A stretch of DNA of 64,000 nucleotides from the NCBI RefSeq assembly GCF_016862755.1, contig NZ_BONO01000025.1:1-64000 (forward strand), in the 5' to 3' direction. The notes below the pieces were generated by a model. That model made no database searches, was not told the origin of the DNA, and saw only the letters and a list, made by a program, of their open reading frames with translations. The position numbers and the translations under genes are program-made. This document shows, piece by piece, positions 1 through 8,362 of this stretch (within the stretch, counting starts at the first letter, position 1; every line of letters begins with the position of its first letter). The stretch is from Cellulomonas pakistanensis (GTDB lineage: Bacteria > Actinomycetota > Actinomycetes > Actinomycetales > Cellulomonadaceae).

Positions 1-3000
1 TCAGCAGGTCGCGCAGGTCGTCGGCGGTCAGCGCGGTGCCGAACAGGTCGCCGTCGTCCAGCACCGCGTCGACCAGGGCGGCCTTGCGCGCCTGCAGGGC
101 GACCACCTTCTCCTCGATCGTGCCCTCCGCGATCAGCCGGTAGACCATCACCGGCCGGTCCTGCCCGATCCGGTGCGCCCGGTCGACCGCCTGCTGCTCG
201 GCCGCCGGGTTCCACCACGGGTCGAGCAGGAACACGTAGTCGGCCTCGGTGAGGTTCAGCCCGGTGCCGCCGGCCTTGAGGCTGAGCAGGAACACCGGGG
301 CGTCGCCGGTGCGGAACTCCTCGACGACCTCGCCGCGGCGCGTCGTCGACCCGTCGAGGTAGACGTACGCGATCCCGGCCGCGTCCAGGCGGTCCGCCGC
401 ACGGGACAGGTACGACGTGAACTGGCTGAACACCAGTGCGCGGTGCCCCTCCGCGGCGACGTCCGCCAGCTGCTCCAGCAGGGCGTCGAGCTTCGCCGAC
501 GGCGTGCCGGCGAGCGCCGGGTCGATGAGCGAGGCGTCGAGCGCGAGCATCCGCAGCAGGGTCAGCGAGCGGTAGACGATGAACCGCTGCCGGTCCAGGT
601 CCTCGATCAGGCCGAGCACCTTCTGCCGCTCGCGCTGCAGGTACCGGTCGTAGACCTCGCGGTGCGCGGGGTCGAGGTCGACCGTGAGCGTCTGCTCCTG
701 CTTCTCGGGGAGGTCGGCGGCGACCAGGTCTTTGGTGCGCCGCAGCAGGAACGGGCGGATCCGGCGGCGCAGCCGCTCCAGGCGCCCGGCGCGCAGCCGC
801 GCGGCCGACTCCGGCAGGTCCCCGGCGCCCGGGCCGGATGCGATGCCGGCGTGCGCGTCCTCGATCGGCCGCACGTACTGCAGCGCGAACGCCGCGGCCG
901 GCGGAAGCAGGCCCGGCGCGACCAGGTCGAGCAGGGCGTGCAGCTCGGTCAGCGAGTTCTCGACCGGCGTGCCGGTGAGGGCGACGGCGAACGGCACGTC
1001 GAGGTCCTTCGCGGCCCGGTGCACGCGGGCGGCCGGGTTCTTCACCTGCTGCGCCTCGTCGAGCACGAGGCCCGCCCAGCCGACGGCGCGGTAGGCGTCG
1101 GCGTCCAGGCGGAGCAGGGCGTACGACGTGACGACGACGTCGGCGCCGGCGGCGACGTCGGCGAGCGGCGTGGTGCGCGCGCCCTCGGTCGCCTCGACCC
1201 GGCGCACGGTCAGGTCCGGGGTGAACCGGGCGGCCTCGGCGACCCAGTTCGGCGTGACGGAGGTCGGGGCGACGACGAGGAAGGGGCGGCGGTCCTCCGG
1301 CGGGCCGTCGGCCGGGCGCTCCTCGACGGCGTGCTGCAGCAGCGCGAGGGTCTGCAGCGTCTTGCCGAGGCCCATGTCGTCGGCCAGGATCCCGCCCAGC
1401 CGGTGCCGCCACAGGAACGCCAGCCAGGCGAACCCCTCGGCCTGGTACGGCCGGAGGTCGGCGCGCAGGCCCCGGGGCACCGGGACGGCGACGGGCCCGT
1501 CGCCCGCGGCCTCGGCGAGCAGCCCGCGCCACGCGTCCGGCGCCTCCGCCTCGTCGGCCAGCTCCGCCAGGTCGGCCCACAGGCTCGTCTGGTGCCGGCT
1601 GACGCGCAGCCCGGTCTCCCACTCGGCGAGCTCGCGCGCCTCGGCGACCAGCGCGGCGAGCGGCTCGAGCGCCGGGTGGTCGAGCGACAGGTAGGTGTGG
1701 TCGACCAGCCGCAGGCGTCGTCGGCCCTTCGCGAGCGCCGTGAACAGGGGCCCGAACGGCACGGTGCGGCCGGCGATGGTCACGGTGACGCCGAGGTCGA
1801 ACCAGTCGGTGCGGTCGCTCTGCTGCGCGGTGACGGCGAGGACCGGGGCGTCGTGCAGCACGCGGTAGTCCGGGGCGGTGCCGACCGTGTCGACGCGCAC
1901 GCCGGGCAGGGCGGCGATCCGGGGGAGCGCGGCGGTGGCGAAGTCGGCCGCGTCGGCGTCGCGCAGCGTGGTGGGGTCGGGCAGCGGCGGGTGCGGTCCG
2001 GGCGCGTCCTCCGCCGCGGGCGGCCAGCCGCCCGGCACGAGCTCGGCGGGCACCAGGTCGCGCGGGTCGGGCGCCGGCGCCGAGCGCGCGGTCCCGTCCC
2101 AGCACCAGGCCAGGTCGACGACCCGGGTCGGCAGGTACCGCACGGTCAGCACCAGCGTCGGCGGGGCGGGCGGCGGCACGACCACCGACCCGTCGGCGCT
2201 CGCGACGTCGAGCCCGGCGCGCAGGGCGGGCAGCCGCTCGCGGAGGAAGCCGTCGGCCTGGTCGGCGGGCACCACGACGCCGGCCCGGAGCGCGTCGGCC
2301 ACCGTGCGCCCGCCGGGCGCGCCGCCGAGCAGCGCGAGCTGCTGCGGCCCCAGCGGTTCCGGCGTCGGTGCGAGCAGCACGCGCCGCGGGTGCGCCGGGT
2401 CGACGACGTAGACGCCGTGGTCCCCGATCGCGTGCGCGTGCTCGACCGGGTGCTCCTCGCCGTCGACCGTCAGGTGCGCGGCGACCCGCAGCCCGGCGGG
2501 GTCGCGGGCGACGTCCAGGCCGAGCCGCGCGGCCGCGCCGCGCCGGACCTCCGCCCCCGCGCCGGAGCCGACCAGCGGGATGCCGAGGTCGCGCGCCTGG
2601 TCCAGCAGGTCCCACAGGACGGGGTTGACGAACTCGTCGAGGTACACCCACGCGGCGTCCTGGCCGGGCACGGGCGCCTCCGCGGCGCGGTGCAGCGCCC
2701 CGACCTGGCAGAACCAGCGGTGCTGCTCCGGGTCCAGGTCGAGCCGGGCGCGCAGGTGCGGGATGTTCGCCCACGTGACGCTGCCGCGGGTCCAGCCGCG
2801 GTCGGACCGGGTCACCGGCCGGACGCCGAGGCGGTAGCCGGCCGTCGTCGGGTCCGGGGGCTCGCCCGGAGCCCGGGGGACCGCGGTGCGGGAGACGGGG
2901 CCGTTCCAGCGCTCGCGGGTGCGCGGGGTCAGCTCGCGGAGCTCGACCTGCAGCGCGGCCCGCGGGGCGCGCCGGGCGGGTGCGTCGGCGCCCCAGGCGA

Positions 3001-3127
3001 GCAGGCCGTCGAGCACCTCGCGCCAGTCGCCGGCGTCGGCGGGGCCGCCGGGGTGGCTCGGCCCGCTCGGCCCGCCGGCCCCGCCGGCCGGCCCCACGGG
3101 GTCGGCGGCGGACGGAGCGGCGGGCAC
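1..3127 (-). CDS. SNF2-family DEAD/DEAH-like helicase (3' end outside window)
   Basis: Superfamily 2 ATPase of the SWI2/SNF2 type, probably remodelling or translocating along DNA-protein complexes. About 1042 codons lie in the window; the last few dozen residues are beyond base 1. Reading leftward, the first ~500 residues are a variable N-terminal region. The ATPase core then shows a Walker A motif (DDMGLGKTLQTL, near 1340-1390) and a Walker B-like LVLDEAQ (near 1060). The second RecA lobe has ALVFSQFTSYL (near 410-440) and DPWWNPAAEQQAVDRAHRIG (near 160-230), the usual SNF2 motifs V and VI. I chose the GTG at 3127, the first in-frame start after the GC-rich spacer; its ribosome site is weak, so the true start could be further in. 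Bacterial SNF2 proteins of this size are widespread and mostly uncharacterised. Confidence 0.9.
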   Translation of the reverse strand, partial: MPAAPSAADPVGPAGGAGGPSGPSHPGGPADAGDWREVLDGLLAWGADAPARRAPRAALQVELRELTPRTRERWNGPVSRTAVPRAPGEPPDPTTAGYRLGVRPVTRSDRGWTRGSVTWANIPHLRARLDLDPEQHRWFCQVGALHRAAEAPVPGQDAAWVYLDEFVNPVLWDLLDQARDLGIPLVGSGAGAEVRRGAAARLGLDVARDPAGLRVAAHLTVDGEEHPVEHAHAIGDHGVYVVDPAHPRRVLLAPTPEPLGPQQLALLGGAPGGRTVADALRAGVVVPADQADGFLRERLPALRAGLDVASADGSVVVPPPAPPTLVLTVRYLPTRVVDLAWCWDGTARSAPAPDPRDLVPAELVPGGWPPAAEDAPGPHPPLPDPTTLRDADAADFATAALPRIAALPGVRVDTVGTAPDYRVLHDAPVLAVTAQQSDRTDWFDLGVTVTIAGRTVPFGPLFTALAKGRRRLRLVDHTYLSLDHPALEPLAALVAEARELAEWETGLRVSRHQTSLWADLAELADEAEAPDAWRGLLAEAAGDGPVAVPVPRGLRADLRPYQAEGFAWLAFLWRHRLGGILADDMGLGKTLQTLALLQHAVEERPADGPPEDRRPFLVVAPTSVTPNWVAEAARFTPDLTVRRVEATEGARTTPLADVAAGADVVVTSYALLRLDADAYRAVGWAGLVLDEAQQVKNPAARVHRAAKDLDVPFAVALTGTPVENSLTELHALLDLVAPGLLPPAAAFALQYVRPIEDAHAGIASGPGAGDLPESAARLRAGRLERLRRRIRPFLLRRTKDLVAADLPEKQEQTLTVDLDPAHREVYDRYLQRERQKVLGLIEDLDRQRFIVYRSLTLLRMLALDASLIDPALAGTPSAKLDALLEQLADVAAEGHRALVFSQFTSYLSRAADRLDAAGIAYVYLDGSTTRRGEVVEEFRTGDAPVFLLSLKAGGTGLNLTEADYVFLLDPWWNPAAEQQAVDRAHRIGQDRPVMVYRLIAEGTIEEKVVALQARKAALVDAVLDDGDLFGTALTADDLRDLL

Positions 3128-3445
3128 GCGCCCGATCGTGCCACAGCCCCCCGACAGCCCCCGACCGCGCGCGCACCACGCCGCCCACCACGCCGCCCAC
3201 CGCGCCGGCCGCCGCGCCGGCCGCCGCGCCGAGAGAGCATCCGACACGTCGAGAGAGCATCCACTGGATGCTCTCTCGACGTGTCGCGTACTCGTTCGCC
3301 GACGCGGACCGGTCTCGCCGGGCGCCCGCGCCGGGCGCCGCGCGCCGCGCGCCGCGCGCCGGGCGCCGCGCGCCACCGCCGGGCGCGCCCGCGCAGCAGC
3401 GCGCCCGGGGCCGTCAGGGGTGGCCCCGGGCGCGCGCGGTGACGG
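3128..3445. other. Intergenic spacer between the PTS operon and the SNF2 gene
   Basis: No coding signal was found on either strand. Around 3170-3230 there is a run of short GCC-rich repeats (variants of CACGCCGCC and GCCGGCCGCC). A 45-base perfect palindrome follows (listed separately), then GC-only spacer to the EIIA stop codon. Confidence 0.6.
3242..3286 (-). terminator. 45-base perfect palindrome, probable terminator of the PTS operon
   Basis: Two 22-base arms pair perfectly around a single C at 3264. The inner arm is CGAGAGAGCATCC and the outer part is CGACACGT. A third, direct copy of CGAGAGAGCATCC lies at 3230-3242, 20 bases before the copy at 3250-3262. The site follows the EIIA stop codon, where a terminator is expected. 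There is no T-tract, which is common for GC-rich actinobacteria. A protein-binding or recombination site is an alternative. Confidence 0.7.
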
Positions 3446-3883
3446 TCAGGCCGGCTCGACCTCCGCCAGCACCGCCGTCAGCTCCTCCCGGGTGGTCGCG
3501 TCGAGCACCCGCTGCGCGCGGTCGCCGTCGCTGAACACCAGGGCGATCCGGGACAGCAGCGACAGGTGCTCGTCGCCGACGCCCGCGATGCCGACCACCA
3601 CCCGGACGGGGTTGCCGTCCCAGTCGACCGGCTGCTCGTACCGCACCAGGCAGACGGCGGACCGGTGGATCGCGCCCTTCGCCTCGTTCGTGCCGTGCGG
3701 GATGGCCAGCTGGCTGCCCATGTACGTGGAGATGGTCTGCTCGCGCTCGAACATCGCGTCCACGTACCCGGGGTCGACCGCCCCCGACCCGACCAGCAGC
3801 GCGCCGGCCTCGCGGATGGCGTCCTCCTTGGTCCGCGCGGTCCCCGCGGGGACGATCAGGTCCGCGCTCAGCAGCTCTGTCAC
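3446..3883 (-). CDS. mtlF: PTS system EIIA component, mannitol/fructose type
   Basis: A 145-residue cytoplasmic phosphocarrier that passes phosphate from HPr to the EIIB domain of the permease encoded just upstream. The phosphorylated histidine sits in AIPHGTNE (His63), the signature of the mannitol EIIA family; the length is normal for a stand-alone EIIA. The start is GTG at 3883, overlapping the EIICB stop codon by four bases (GTGA), behind a GGAGAGGAGC ribosome site, so translation is probably coupled. It is the last gene of the DeoR-dehydrogenase-EIICB-EIIA operon. A longer open frame upstream is a shadow of EIICB. Mannitol is the likeliest sugar, but the neighbouring zinc dehydrogenase would also suit arabitol or another polyol. 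Confidence 0.93.
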   Translation of the reverse strand: MTELLSADLIVPAGTARTKEDAIREAGALLVGSGAVDPGYVDAMFEREQTISTYMGSQLAIPHGTNEAKGAIHRSAVCLVRYEQPVDWDGNPVRVVVGIAGVGDEHLSLLSRIALVFSDGDRAQRVLDATTREELTAVLAEVEPA

Positions 3884-5508
3884 GACGTGCTCCTCTCCGC
3901 CTGCGCCTGGGCCTCGCGGACGACGTCGTCGTACACGGGGCTGGACAGGAAGTTGTCGACCGACACGTGCCGCGCGCTGGGGGCGTGCCGCCGGGCCCGG
4001 TCGGTCAGCTCGCGCTGCGTGATGACCAGGTCGACGTCGTCCTCCAGGGTGGCGACCGCCTTGTTGACCACGGTGATGTCGCCGCGGCCGGCCTTCTTGA
4101 GCTTGTCCCGCAGGATGCTCGCGCCCATCGCGGACGACCCCATGCCGGCGTCGCACGCGAACACGATCGACCGCACGGGAGCCGCGGTCGCGGCCGCGAC
4201 GCCGTCGGTCGGGCCCGCTCCGTCGGTGGTCGCGGTGCCGGCGCCGACCGTGGCGGCCATGGCGCCGAGCGCGGCGGACGACCTGCCCTTGTTCGCCTCG
4301 GTCTGCGCGATCGCCGCCGCCAGGTCGCCGCCGCCCGCCGCGAGGTCGCGCTTCCGCGAGGCCCGCAGGATGACCGCCGCGACGAGGAACGTCACCGCGA
4401 ACGCCAGCAGCACGGACAGCGTGACGCCGACGAACGAGTCCCGCGGGGTCGCGGCGTACACCGCGATGATCGACCCCGGCGCCGCCGGGCCGCGCAGCCC
4501 GCTGCCGAACACCACGTTGGTCGCGATGCCGGTCGCGCCGCCGAGGATCGCCGCGATGATCAGCGCCGGCTTCATCAGCACGAACGGGAAGTACACCTCG
4601 TGGATGCCGCCGACGAACTGCACGACCGCCGCACCCGGGGCCGACGACCGCGCCGCACCGACGCCGAAGAACGTGTACGCGAGCAGGATGCCGAGGCCGG
4701 GGCCGGGGTTCGACTCGACCAGGAACAGCAGCGACTGGCCCTGCTCGACGACCTCCTGCGCGCCCAGCGGCACGAGCACGCCGTTGCCGATGGCGTTGTT
4801 GAGGAACAGCACCTTCGCCGGCTCGACCACGACGGCCATGAGCGGCAGCAGGTGGTTGTCGGCCATCCAGGACACGACGTTGCCGAGCGCGTCGGACACG
4901 CCGGTGATGATCGGCGCGAACCCGAAGAACGCCCCGACGGCCATCGCGGCGCCGAGGATGCCCGCGGTGAACATGTCGACGAGCATCTCGAAGCCGGGCT
5001 TGATCTTGCCGGCCCAGATCGAGTCGACCTTCTTCAGCACCCAGGCCGACAGCGGGCCGACGATCATCGCGCCGAGGAACATCGGCACGGTCGACCCGGT
5101 GATCATGCCGACGGCCACGATCGACGCGACCACGCCGCCGCGCTCCTTGTAGACGATCCGGCCGCCGGCGTTGGCGATGAGGATCGGCAGCAGGTAGGTC
5201 ACCATCGGGCCGACCAGGCCGACGTACTGCTGGAACGTGGTGCCGTCGTCGGCGAGCGCGAGCTGGGTGGCGGCGCCCTGCCAGCTGCCCGGCTCGTCGG
5301 CGTTGCCGAACCCGCCGAGGATGCCGTTCGGCAGCCAGCCGACGGCGATGAACAGCGACGTGATCAGGCCCCAGGCGAGGAACGCCGGGAGGTTCGGCAT
5401 GATCATCGCGCTCAGGAACGCCCCGAATCGCTGGACGCGGACCTGGGCCTGCTTGCCCCGCGAGGGACCGGGGGCGGTGGTGGCGGCTGCGGTGGACACG
5501 GGGCTCAC
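3880..5508 (-). CDS. mtlA: PTS mannitol-type permease, EIICB
   Basis: Membrane permease that imports and phosphorylates a hexitol or pentitol. The N-terminal half (about residues 25-370) is the hydrophobic EIIC domain with many membrane segments, including the family motifs MIMPNLPAFLAWG and GGIHEVYFPFV. A linker rich in Ala, Thr and Gly (about 390-440) leads to the EIIB domain, whose active cysteine lies in FACDAGMGSSAMG (Cys452). The 542-residue length fits an EIICB with EIIA on a separate gene. The start is GTG at 5508 behind GGGGAGG. A 96-base gap containing a hairpin separates it from the dehydrogenase upstream. Specificity (mannitol or another polyol) cannot be fixed by sequence alone. 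Confidence 0.93.
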   Translation of the reverse strand: MSPVSTAAATTAPGPSRGKQAQVRVQRFGAFLSAMIMPNLPAFLAWGLITSLFIAVGWLPNGILGGFGNADEPGSWQGAATQLALADDGTTFQQYVGLVGPMVTYLLPILIANAGGRIVYKERGGVVASIVAVGMITGSTVPMFLGAMIVGPLSAWVLKKVDSIWAGKIKPGFEMLVDMFTAGILGAAMAVGAFFGFAPIITGVSDALGNVVSWMADNHLLPLMAVVVEPAKVLFLNNAIGNGVLVPLGAQEVVEQGQSLLFLVESNPGPGLGILLAYTFFGVGAARSSAPGAAVVQFVGGIHEVYFPFVLMKPALIIAAILGGATGIATNVVFGSGLRGPAAPGSIIAVYAATPRDSFVGVTLSVLLAFAVTFLVAAVILRASRKRDLAAGGGDLAAAIAQTEANKGRSSAALGAMAATVGAGTATTDGAGPTDGVAAATAAPVRSIVFACDAGMGSSAMGASILRDKLKKAGRGDITVVNKAVATLEDDVDLVITQRELTDRARRHAPSARHVSVDNFLSSPVYDDVVREAQAQAERSTS

Positions 5509-5588
5509 ACCTCCCCGTCGCGGGGGGTCGGCCGGGCGCTGCGGCCCGGCGCGGAGAGGATCCTCATTGACCTGCTCCTTCGTGGTGG

Positions 5589-5608
5589 GTGACGGCTGGC
5601 GCCGTCAC
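5589..5608 (-). promoter_or_regulatory. Hairpin at the dehydrogenase stop codon
   Basis: GTGACGGC and GCCGTCAC form an 8-base-pair stem around a 4-base loop (TGGC). The stem includes the stop codon of the dehydrogenase gene, 80 bases before the permease start. It could be a weak terminator or an RNA-stability element that sets different expression of enzyme and permease. No T-tract is present. Confidence 0.4.
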
Positions 5609-6645
5609 GGCTCGATGGTGACCTTGATGCCCGCGCCCGTCCGGACGACGTCGATGCCCTCGGCGACCTGGTCCAGCGGAAGCCGGTGGGTGATGAGGTC
5701 GGCGACGGGGACGCTCCCGTCGGCGATGTGCGCCAGCGCCTGGCGGTTGTGCTCGGGGCTGGACCCGTTCGCCCCGAACACCGCCAGCTCGCGGTAGTGC
5801 ACGAGGTTGGAGTCGAACGTGATGGTCGGCCGGTCCTTGGGCAGGCCGCCGAACAGGCTGAGCCGGCCCTGGGGGGCGAGCATCTGCAGCGCCTGCTCCT
5901 GCGCGGCGCCCGACGCGGCGGCGGTGATGACGACCGACGGGCCGCGCCCGTCTGTCGCGTCCCGGACGGCCTCGACCGGGTCGACCTCGGCGGCGCAGAT
6001 CGCGACGTCCGGGTGCACGACCGCGGCGGCGAGGTCGAGGCGCTCGCGGCTCAGCTCGACGAGGATCACCTTCTCGGCGCCGCGGGCCCGGGCGAGCCGC
6101 ACGTGCAGGCAGCCGATCGGACCGGAGCCGACGACGACCACGGTGTCGCCCTTGTGGACGTCGATGATCTCCTGGGCGTTGATCGCGCAGGCGAACGGCT
6201 CGGCGACGCTGGCCTCGGCGAACGAGACGTTGTCCGGGATCCGGTTGAGCCCGTCGACCTTCAGCACCTCGCGCGGGACGATCATGTAGGGGGCGAACCC
6301 GCCGTCGAAGTCGTAACCCATCGACACCTGGTTCGGGCAGATGGTCATGGCGCCGGCGCGGCAGAACTCGCACTCGCCGCACGGGATGGCCGCGATGACC
6401 TGGACCCGGTCGCCGGGCGTCCAGCCCTCGACGCCCGCGCCGACCTCCACGACCTCGCCGGCGATCTCGTGGCCCATGACGCGCGGCGGCCGGATGCGCA
6501 GGTGCCCGGAGGTCGAGATCTTGACGTCCGTCCCGCACATCGACGTGGCGCGCACCCGGATCTTGACCTCGCCGTCCTGCGGCGACGGCTCGGGCGCCTC
6601 CTCGAGCCGCACGTCGCCGGGGGCGTAGAAGCGGAAGACCTTCAT
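5605..6645 (-). CDS. Zinc-dependent medium-chain dehydrogenase, polyol or polyol-phosphate type
   Basis: A 346-residue cytoplasmic MDR-family dehydrogenase. It has the catalytic zinc region (SMCGTDV, GHEIAGEVVEVG), the structural zinc cysteine cluster (CGECEFCRAGAMTIC) and an NAD-binding Rossmann motif (VVVVGSGPIGCLH). It belongs to the sorbitol, threonine and arabitol-phosphate dehydrogenase group rather than the zinc-free long-chain mannitol-1-phosphate dehydrogenases. Since it lies between a DeoR regulator and a mannitol-type PTS, oxidation of the imported polyol phosphate is the natural inference; D-arabitol-phosphate dehydrogenase paired with a PTS is a known precedent. The ATG at 6645 is preceded by GGAGAGAG and is 13 bases after the DeoR stop codon. 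Confidence 0.88.
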   Translation of the reverse strand: MKVFRFYAPGDVRLEEAPEPSPQDGEVKIRVRATSMCGTDVKISTSGHLRIRPPRVMGHEIAGEVVEVGAGVEGWTPGDRVQVIAAIPCGECEFCRAGAMTICPNQVSMGYDFDGGFAPYMIVPREVLKVDGLNRIPDNVSFAEASVAEPFACAINAQEIIDVHKGDTVVVVGSGPIGCLHVRLARARGAEKVILVELSRERLDLAAAVVHPDVAICAAEVDPVEAVRDATDGRGPSVVITAAASGAAQEQALQMLAPQGRLSLFGGLPKDRPTITFDSNLVHYRELAVFGANGSSPEHNRQALAHIADGSVPVADLITHRLPLDQVAEGIDVVRTGAGIKVTIEP

Positions 6646-6658
6646 CTCTCTCCTTCAC

Positions 6659-7420
6659 TCAGGCCCGCACGACGCGCGGGCCGGCGGACTCGATCTCGTC
6701 GGCCAGCTCCGGGGCGACGCCGCTGTCGGTGACGACGGCGTCGACCCGGCCGAGCGGCGCCACCACGGCGAGCTCGGTGCGGCCGACCTTGGTGTGGTCC
6801 GCGAGCACGACGGTGCGGGCCGCGGCGGCCACGAGCGCGCGCTTCACGGTGGCCTCGGCGAGGTCGGGCGTGGACAGCCCGGCGTCGACGCTCACGCCGT
6901 TGGTGCCGAGGAACGCCACGTCGACCCGGACGTCGGCGAGCGCGCGCTCCGCCCAGGACCCGACGGCCGCCATCGTGCGGGGCCGCACGGTGCCGCCGAC
7001 CAGGTGCAGCGTGATGAGGGGGAGCGCGGCCAGCGCCGTGGCGACCGGCAGCGCGTGGGTGACGACGGTGAGCTCGCGGTCCGCGGGCAGCATCTCCGCC
7101 AGCCGCGCGGTGGTGGACCCGGCGTCGAGGATCACCGACCCGCCCTCGGGCAGCTCGTCGAGCGCGGCCTTGGCGATCCGGTCCTTCTCGGCGCCGAGCT
7201 CGTGCTCGCGCTGGGTGAGGGCCGGCTCGTAGCCGAGCCGCTCGACGGGGACGGCCCCGCCGTGCACGCGGCGCACCAGACCCATGCGCTCGAGTGCCGT
7301 CAGGTCGCGGCGCACGGTCTCGGGCGTCACGTCCAGCTCGGCGGCGAGCTGCTGCACCTCGACCCGGCCCGCGGCGCGCGCGGTGGCGAGGATCACGGTG
7401 TGGCGTTCGGGCGGGTACAC
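6659..7420 (-). CDS. DeoR-family transcriptional regulator of the polyol operon
   Basis: A 253-residue regulator with an N-terminal DeoR-type helix-turn-helix (about residues 10-60: VEVQQLAAELDVTPETVRRD followed by LVRRVHGGA) and a C-terminal sugar-phosphate sensor domain (ILDAGSTTARLAEML, VGGTVRP, FLGTNGV, VVLADHTKVGR). It is the first gene of the operon and probably represses it until a polyol phosphate binds. I chose GTG at 7420, where the family homology begins; longer frames reaching 7510 add low-complexity sequence and lie over the promoter. The likely operator is the pair of AAAC/CACA motifs at 7523-7558. Confidence 0.92.
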   Translation of the reverse strand: MYPPERHTVILATARAAGRVEVQQLAAELDVTPETVRRDLTALERMGLVRRVHGGAVPVERLGYEPALTQREHELGAEKDRIAKAALDELPEGGSVILDAGSTTARLAEMLPADRELTVVTHALPVATALAALPLITLHLVGGTVRPRTMAAVGSWAERALADVRVDVAFLGTNGVSVDAGLSTPDLAEATVKRALVAAAARTVVLADHTKVGRTELAVVAPLGRVDAVVTDSGVAPELADEIESAGPRVVRA

Positions 7421-7493
7421 GACGGCTGCGTCCTGTCCTCCGAGGTGCGGCCCGTGGCGGCGCCGCGCCGGGCCTCGGTGCCCGACAGCGCCC

Positions 7494-7558
7494 ACTGTGG
7501 CGGAGGACACACCGGGAAGTCAACACAAACGGGTGAGGTCAGAGGAAACCAAACACAG
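7494..7558 (-). promoter_or_regulatory. Candidate promoter and DeoR operator of the polyol operon
   Basis: On the minus strand, TTGACT (7518-7523) is a good -35 box and CACAGT (7494-7499), 18 bases on, is a fair -10 box. Two similar motifs overlap or lie upstream of the -35 box: ACACAAAC at 7523-7530 and CAAACACAG at 7550-7558. These A-rich motifs stand out in a 70%+ GC region and resemble repeated half-sites used by DeoR repressors. Confidence 0.5.
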
Positions 7559-7713
7559 ATGCGGGGGGAAACGCAGGTCCACCGGGCTCGGGCGGGTGGC
7601 CGCCGCGCGTGCTCCCCGGCGCTTCCTGACGTGCGCCGCGCGTCCCGGGAGGTCAGGCTCGAGTTCGTGACCGCGGGAACACGCGAGACCCCTGTGGCGT
7701 TGGGAAGGGCAGG

Positions 7714-8139
7714 ATGAAGAAGCGATACGAAGACCTCGAGATGCAGGACGGCACGGTCGTGCGCTACCAGCGTCACGGCAACGGCGGCGGGCTCGTCGCC
7801 AAGGGGGCCGTCGTGGACGACACGGCGTACGTCGCGGACTCGGCCTGGGTGGACCCGGGCGCCCGCGTGGAGGCGCGCGCCCGGATCGGGCAGCACTGCT
7901 GGGTGGAGCCCGGCGCCCGCGTGGAGGTGGCCGCGACCGTCGGGTCGCACACGCACCTGGCCCGCGGCGCGACGGTCGGCGCCGGCGCCTCCGTGGGCGT
8001 GCGCGCCGAGATCGGCGCCGACGCGCGCCTGGAGCCCCGCGCGGTCGTGGAGGCCGAGTCGCGGGTGGAGCCGGGCGCGGTCGTGCCGGGAGCCGCGGCG
8101 CGCAAGGCCGGCCGGCTCGACCGCCACCTGGTGGGCTGA
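7714..8139 (+). CDS. Small left-handed beta-helix (hexapeptide-repeat) protein
   Basis: A 141-residue protein. From about residue 25 to 125 it is almost entirely hexapeptide-like turns such as VDPGARVEARARIG, VEPGARVEVAATVG and LEPRAVVEAESRVEPG, the pattern of the left-handed parallel beta-helix of acyltransferases and gamma carbonic anhydrases. No separate acceptor-binding or acetyltransferase C-terminal domain is visible. The three histidines of a gamma carbonic anhydrase are not arranged in an obvious way, so I do not assign an enzyme activity. The start ATG has AAGGGCAGG upstream. It is divergent from the polyol operon across a 293-base spacer and is followed by a strong terminator, so it is probably monocistronic. 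Confidence 0.8.
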   Translation: MKKRYEDLEMQDGTVVRYQRHGNGGGLVAKGAVVDDTAYVADSAWVDPGARVEARARIGQHCWVEPGARVEVAATVGSHTHLARGATVGAGASVGVRAEIGADARLEPRAVVEAESRVEPGAVVPGAAARKAGRLDRHLVG

Positions 8140-8154
8140 GCACCCCGACCCGCT

Positions 8155-8193
8155 GACGACGACCCGGCCGCTGCGGCGGACCGGGTCGTCGTC
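8155..8193 (+). terminator. Terminator after the hexapeptide-repeat gene
   Basis: Perfect 13-base arms (GACGACGACCCGG and its complement) flank a 13-base GC-rich loop, 15 bases after the stop codon. There is no T-tract. Confidence 0.75.
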
Positions 8194-8362
8194 GTGCCGG
8201 GCGCGCGGCGGGCACGGCGACGCCCGACCGCCCGCGCGGGAGGTGCCGGGCGCGGGGGCGCGGGGTGCCCTGGCGCACGACGCCGCGACCCCCGGGCGCA
8301 CGACGCCGGGACCCCCGGCGCATGACGCGCACGACGCCACGACCACCGGGATACTGGCGGGC

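Noticed and set aside
3242..3286. Long palindromes as insertion-sequence ends
   Set aside because: No transposase, no matching distant copy and no target duplication; positions after stop codons fit terminators better.
173..3442. A 1089-codon plus-strand frame opposite the SNF2 gene
   Set aside because: Low-complexity translation without motifs; the minus strand shows a complete set of SNF2 motifs.
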